From positions 68,353,300-68,417,299 of the forward strand of contig NC_134415.1 of assembly GCF_030867145.1 (NCBI RefSeq): a stretch of DNA of 64,000 nt, read 5' to 3'. The DNA is from Opisthocomus hoazin (Eukaryota; Chordata; Aves; Opisthocomiformes; Opisthocomidae). Below the pieces are notes generated by a model. That model saw nothing but the letters and a program-made list of their open reading frames with translations, had not been told where the DNA came from and did no database searches. Positions 62,601 to 64,000 of this stretch are shown in pieces; positions within the stretch are counted from its first letter, which is position 1, and each line of letters starts with the position of its first letter. The translations under genes and the position numbers were made by a program.

Positions 62601-63693
62601 CACTGCCAATGAACCTCTTGGACTCACTCACAGTTCACGCCAAAATGAGGTACAGTATGCAGCTACCTTTTTCTTTTTTAACCTATAATTAATTATCATC
62701 AGGCAGGCTTTCCTGTGTCTGGACATGTCATGTATAGATCTGCTAATTTACTTAATAAATTTCTTAACTTTGAAGTTCTTGTTGTTGATTGAAAAATACT
62801 TTCTCTCTTTCCTCAGTCTGATTCATAGCATAGCTACAAGGGTAATTAAGTTGGCTCATGCAAAATCTAGTGTGGCCTTGGCTCCTGCTCTTGTGGAAAC
62901 CTATAGTCGCCTGTTGGTTTATATGGAGATAGAATCCTTGGGCATCAAAGGCTTCATCAGTAAGAAAGAAAACCTTTTTTTTTTCTCTCCCCTTCTTTGT
63001 GTTCAGTAGCATTTTCTTTTAAGAGCAGCTAGAGACCATAGTAAAAAGGAAAATATAATGATGCAGCATGTTGACTACATATATGAACTATTTTAATATA
63101 AAAGAAATTGTAATAGTTATCCTAGTGCTGCAGTAAATTTTAGATGAGTGTGCTGCTGTCCCTTTATGTAATCACTTGTGTGGTCAGGGCCTTCTTAGTT
63201 ACGTTGCGTTGTGCAAAAATACGCTAAATGGAAAATCGTAAGCAATGTTACTTAATTAGATGCAAATGATATTTAATTGCACTTGTTAAAATAATTTGCA
63301 TGTCTGCTGTATATATTCATTCAAAAGATTATTGAGCTCTACGCAGTTACAGCATCTTCAGACAGTGCTTGCACACGCACTCTTTGGAGGTAATAAAATT
63401 TTCAAATCAAATATCTTTCTTGCAACTAAATATAACCATCTATCCACAGTGTACTCTGTAGTTGTATTTTGAAGTCTAATCGCTTGGAAAACTTACGTTA
63501 CAAACTCTCTTTCATAAGGTCAGCTCCTGCCAACAGTGTTCAAATCTCACGCATGGGGAATTTTGCACACTCTGCTAGAAATGTTTAGCTATCGGATGCA
63601 TCACATCCAGCCTCATTACAGAGTCCAGCTGCTCAGCCATCTTCACTCCTTGGCTGCTGTGCCACAGACTAATCAGAACCAGCTTCATCTGTG
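41197..63693 (+). CDS. MED23: MED23, Mediator complex subunit 23 (exons 1-16 plus microexon, C-terminus off the right edge)
   Basis: MED23 (Sur2/CRSP130) is a tail subunit of Mediator that links transcription factors such as ELK1 to RNA polymerase II in the nucleus (known). Sixteen exons with GT/AG borders join in phase to 1952 coding bases, about 650 residues of roughly 1370. Nearly every segment is recognisable: METQLQSIFEEVV, GVRDLLKVILEKILTIPNTV, KLPHWLLGNLVSDFVDTF, HLMWVLLQFISGSIQKNALA, SSVALAPALVETYSRLLVYM. No enzymatic motif; the protein is built of helical repeats. Three in-frame ATGs (41197, 41209, 41218) could start it. 41197 has the best context (gccATGg) and adds MAIPMVP before the METQLQ start I remember for human. 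A divergent partner, ENPP3, lies to the left. Exons beyond 63693 are outside the window. Confidence 0.96.
41808..43060 (-). mobile_element. CR1 LINE in MED23 intron 1 (minus), long RT segment
   Basis: The 3' end is at about 41808 (minus strand ends ...ggtcccttcgaactgaaatattctattct). The minus frame 42014-43021 is open for 335 codons covering RT motifs A (VDFSKVFDTL), B (GVPQGS) and C (F-T-D-D in place of FADD). A second frame, 41890-42105, carries the C-terminal RLDIRKHFFTEGVVKYW, so one frameshift separates them. Similarity continues to about 43060, where KGKSC is followed by a stop. 5'-truncated and inactive. Confidence 0.92.
44472..44503 (+). CDS. MED23: MED23 exon 2, 32 bp
   Basis: KTEVIEEAFPG; acceptor ctcttacag, donor gtgagt, phase 0 in and 2 out. 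Confidence 0.93.
44613..44700 (+). CDS. MED23: MED23 exon 3
   Basis: MFMDTPEDERTKLISC, then LGAFRQFWSSLSQ; phase 2 in and 0 out; donor gttaac is weaker than usual. Confidence 0.95.
45483..45607 (+). CDS. MED23: MED23 exon 4
   Basis: ESHEQCVQWIVRFIHSQHSP, then KRISFLYDCLAMAVETGLL; phase 0 in and 2 out. Confidence 0.96.
45752..45863 (+). CDS. MED23: MED23 exon 5
   Basis: MVCESLINSDTLEWERTQLW, then ALTFKLVRKIIGGVDYK; phase 2 in and 0 out. Confidence 0.96.
46641..46739 (+). CDS. MED23: MED23 exon 6
   Basis: GVRDLLKVILEKILTIPNTV, then SSAVVQQLLAARE; phase 0/0. Confidence 0.96.
47311..47412 (+). CDS. MED23: MED23 exon 7
   Basis: VVAYILERNACLLPAYFAVT, then EIRKLYPEGKLPHW; phase 0/0. Confidence 0.96.
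48222..48291 (+). CDS. MED23: MED23 exon 8
   Basis: LLGNLVSDFVDTFRPTARIN, then SIC; phase 0 in and 1 out, acceptor ctcacccag. Confidence 0.95.
49794..49906 (+). CDS. MED23: MED23 exon 9
   Basis: RCSLLPVVNNSGAMCNSWKL, then LRFPLKGLLPYDK; phase 1 in and 0 out. Confidence 0.96.
50395..50875 (-). mobile_element. Old CR1-like LINE fragment in MED23 intron 9 (minus)
   Basis: Plus-strand phrases 'gacaaggagtcccacatttcagcttcatgttgcatgaggaa', 'tgttttgaacctagctttaa' and 'catgatttttatggatcttagtcatgtgcttcctcagttgtc' are the reverse complement of an ancient amniote CR1 3' region as I remember it. The copy is very diverged. Confidence 0.55.
51131..51226 (+). CDS. MED23: MED23 exon 10
   Basis: DLFEPQTALLRYVLEQPYSR, then DMVCNMLGLNKQ; phase 0/0. 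Followed by a long intron containing the 18-nt microexon. Confidence 0.96.
51802..51819 (+). CDS. MED23: MED23 18-nt cassette microexon (TLNIAQ)
   Basis: A long pyrimidine tract (about 51727-51795) leads to 'ctctag', then 18 nt encoding TLNIAQ in phase 0/0, then donor gtatgt. Inclusion between exons 10 and 11 adds six residues with no frame change. Human MED23 has isoforms of 1368 and 1374 residues (from memory), consistent with such an exon. Confidence 0.8.
51820..58354. other. MED23 intron 10, downstream part
   Basis: About 6.5 kb of AT-rich sequence between the microexon and exon 11. Apart from a 60-bp CR1 3' end (54241-54297) I recognise no repeat family, RNA gene or further exon. Confidence 0.5.
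54241..54297 (+). mobile_element. CR1 3'-end stub
   Basis: 'ggttggactcgatgatcttaagggtcttttccaacccaaatgattctgtgattct' is the CR1 3' terminus only, extremely 5'-truncated. Confidence 0.85.
58355..58555 (+). CDS. MED23: MED23 exon 11
   Basis: HKQRCPVLEDQLVDLVVYAM, then QHLSSQLIFFVLFQFASF and MVLSLHQK; phase 0/0. Confidence 0.96.
60040..60183 (+). CDS. MED23: MED23 exon 12
   Basis: LAGRGLIKGRDHLMWVLLQF, then ADFLPVMKLFDLLYPEKE; phase 0/0. Confidence 0.96.
61702..61847 (+). CDS. MED23: MED23 exon 13
   Basis: CIPVPDINKPQSTHAFAMTC, then IWIHLNRKAHSDNSKLQIPI; phase 0 in and 2 out. Confidence 0.96.
62404..62649 (+). CDS. MED23: MED23 exon 14
   Basis: FLQQSLRNKSLQMNDYKIAL, then GTNCMASGSITPLPMNLLDS; phase 2/2; the largest MED23 exon in the window. 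Confidence 0.96.
62817..62959 (+). CDS. MED23: MED23 exon 15
   Basis: LIHSIATRVIKLAHAKSSVA, then ETYSRLLVYMEIESLGIKGF; phase 2 in and 1 out. Confidence 0.96.
63519..63693 (+). CDS. MED23: MED23 exon 16 (last in the window)
   Basis: SQLLPTVFKSHAWGILHTLL, then RMHHIQPHYRVQLLSHLHSL; phase 1 in and 2 out, donor gtgagt. From 63694 to 64000 only intron sequence is seen. Confidence 0.95.
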
Positions 63694-64000
63694 GTGAGTG
63701 ATGGTTACCATATTCAACCGTAATCTTGGATTCCTCCTTCATCATATGTTGAAAGCTGCATGACAACCATGTTTTAAATGGGACATGAGTACTTCCTGCT
63801 CTTAGTTCTGTGGCTAAATTGTTTTGCGGTACCTCAGCAAGTCGTGTTTCAGAAATGCAGTTAGATGGTAGTAGTTCTCTGCAGAGTTGCATGAGGCAGC
63901 CTCTCGCACAGACATGGTAGCAGTATCACAGGTCAAAGCACAGGAAAGAGCGCTGGAACCGTCATGTCAGGACGTGTTGGGCAACTGTGGAGCTTCTCGC

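Noticed and set aside
1..64000. CRISPR arrays, prokaryotic operons, tRNA or rRNA genes
   Set aside because: None seen. The gene structure is eukaryotic with introns throughout.

Overview
This is a piece of vertebrate, almost certainly avian, nuclear genome. Two conserved multi-exon genes with GT/AG introns are interrupted by CR1 LINEs. The CR1 copies carry the typical avian 3' end (the 'attctgtgattct' motif and a reverse-transcriptase tail). There is also a class II endogenous retrovirus whose LTR starts TGTACTGG and which has a lysine-tRNA-type primer site. From memory that LTR family is common in Neoaves and not typical of chicken, so a non-galliform bird is my inference.

Left half, minus strand (3428-34680): 20 coding exons of ENPP3, an ectonucleotide pyrophosphatase/phosphodiesterase. 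They join in phase into 661 codons covering the cytoplasmic tail, membrane anchor, two somatomedin-B-like domains, the whole metal-dependent catalytic domain and the start of the nuclease-like domain. The last ~210 residues lie beyond the left edge. All seven catalytic and zinc-ligand residues are present. Intron content that I recognise: CR1 copies, a pair of 131-bp direct repeats around exon 9, a GC-rich block around exon 3, LTR fragment B1 and a dinucleotide repeat. The remaining introns of both genes look like AT-rich single-copy sequence.

Middle (34681-41196): the gap between two divergently transcribed genes. It holds a possible terminal exon with a poly(A) signal (35111-35223), a decayed class II ERV with a second LTR inside it (35455-37647), a CR1 (37920-39259) and a CpG island (about 40910-41620) at the MED23 start.

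Right half, plus strand (41197-63693): 16 constitutive exons plus one 18-nt candidate cassette exon of MED23, a Mediator tail subunit. They encode the first ~650 of ~1370 residues; the rest is beyond the right edge. A minus-strand CR1 lies in intron 1 and an old CR1-like relic in intron 9.

The two genes are not functionally linked. Their head-to-head order matches the human 6q23 locus (from memory), which supports calling the ENPP paralogue ENPP3. I found no bacterial-type system, CRISPR array or tRNA/rRNA gene, and no clearly novel biological system. The most notable items are the microexon, the near-perfect CR1 hairpin, the GC-rich SMB1 exon with a displaced RGD, and the unrecognised terminal-exon candidate.
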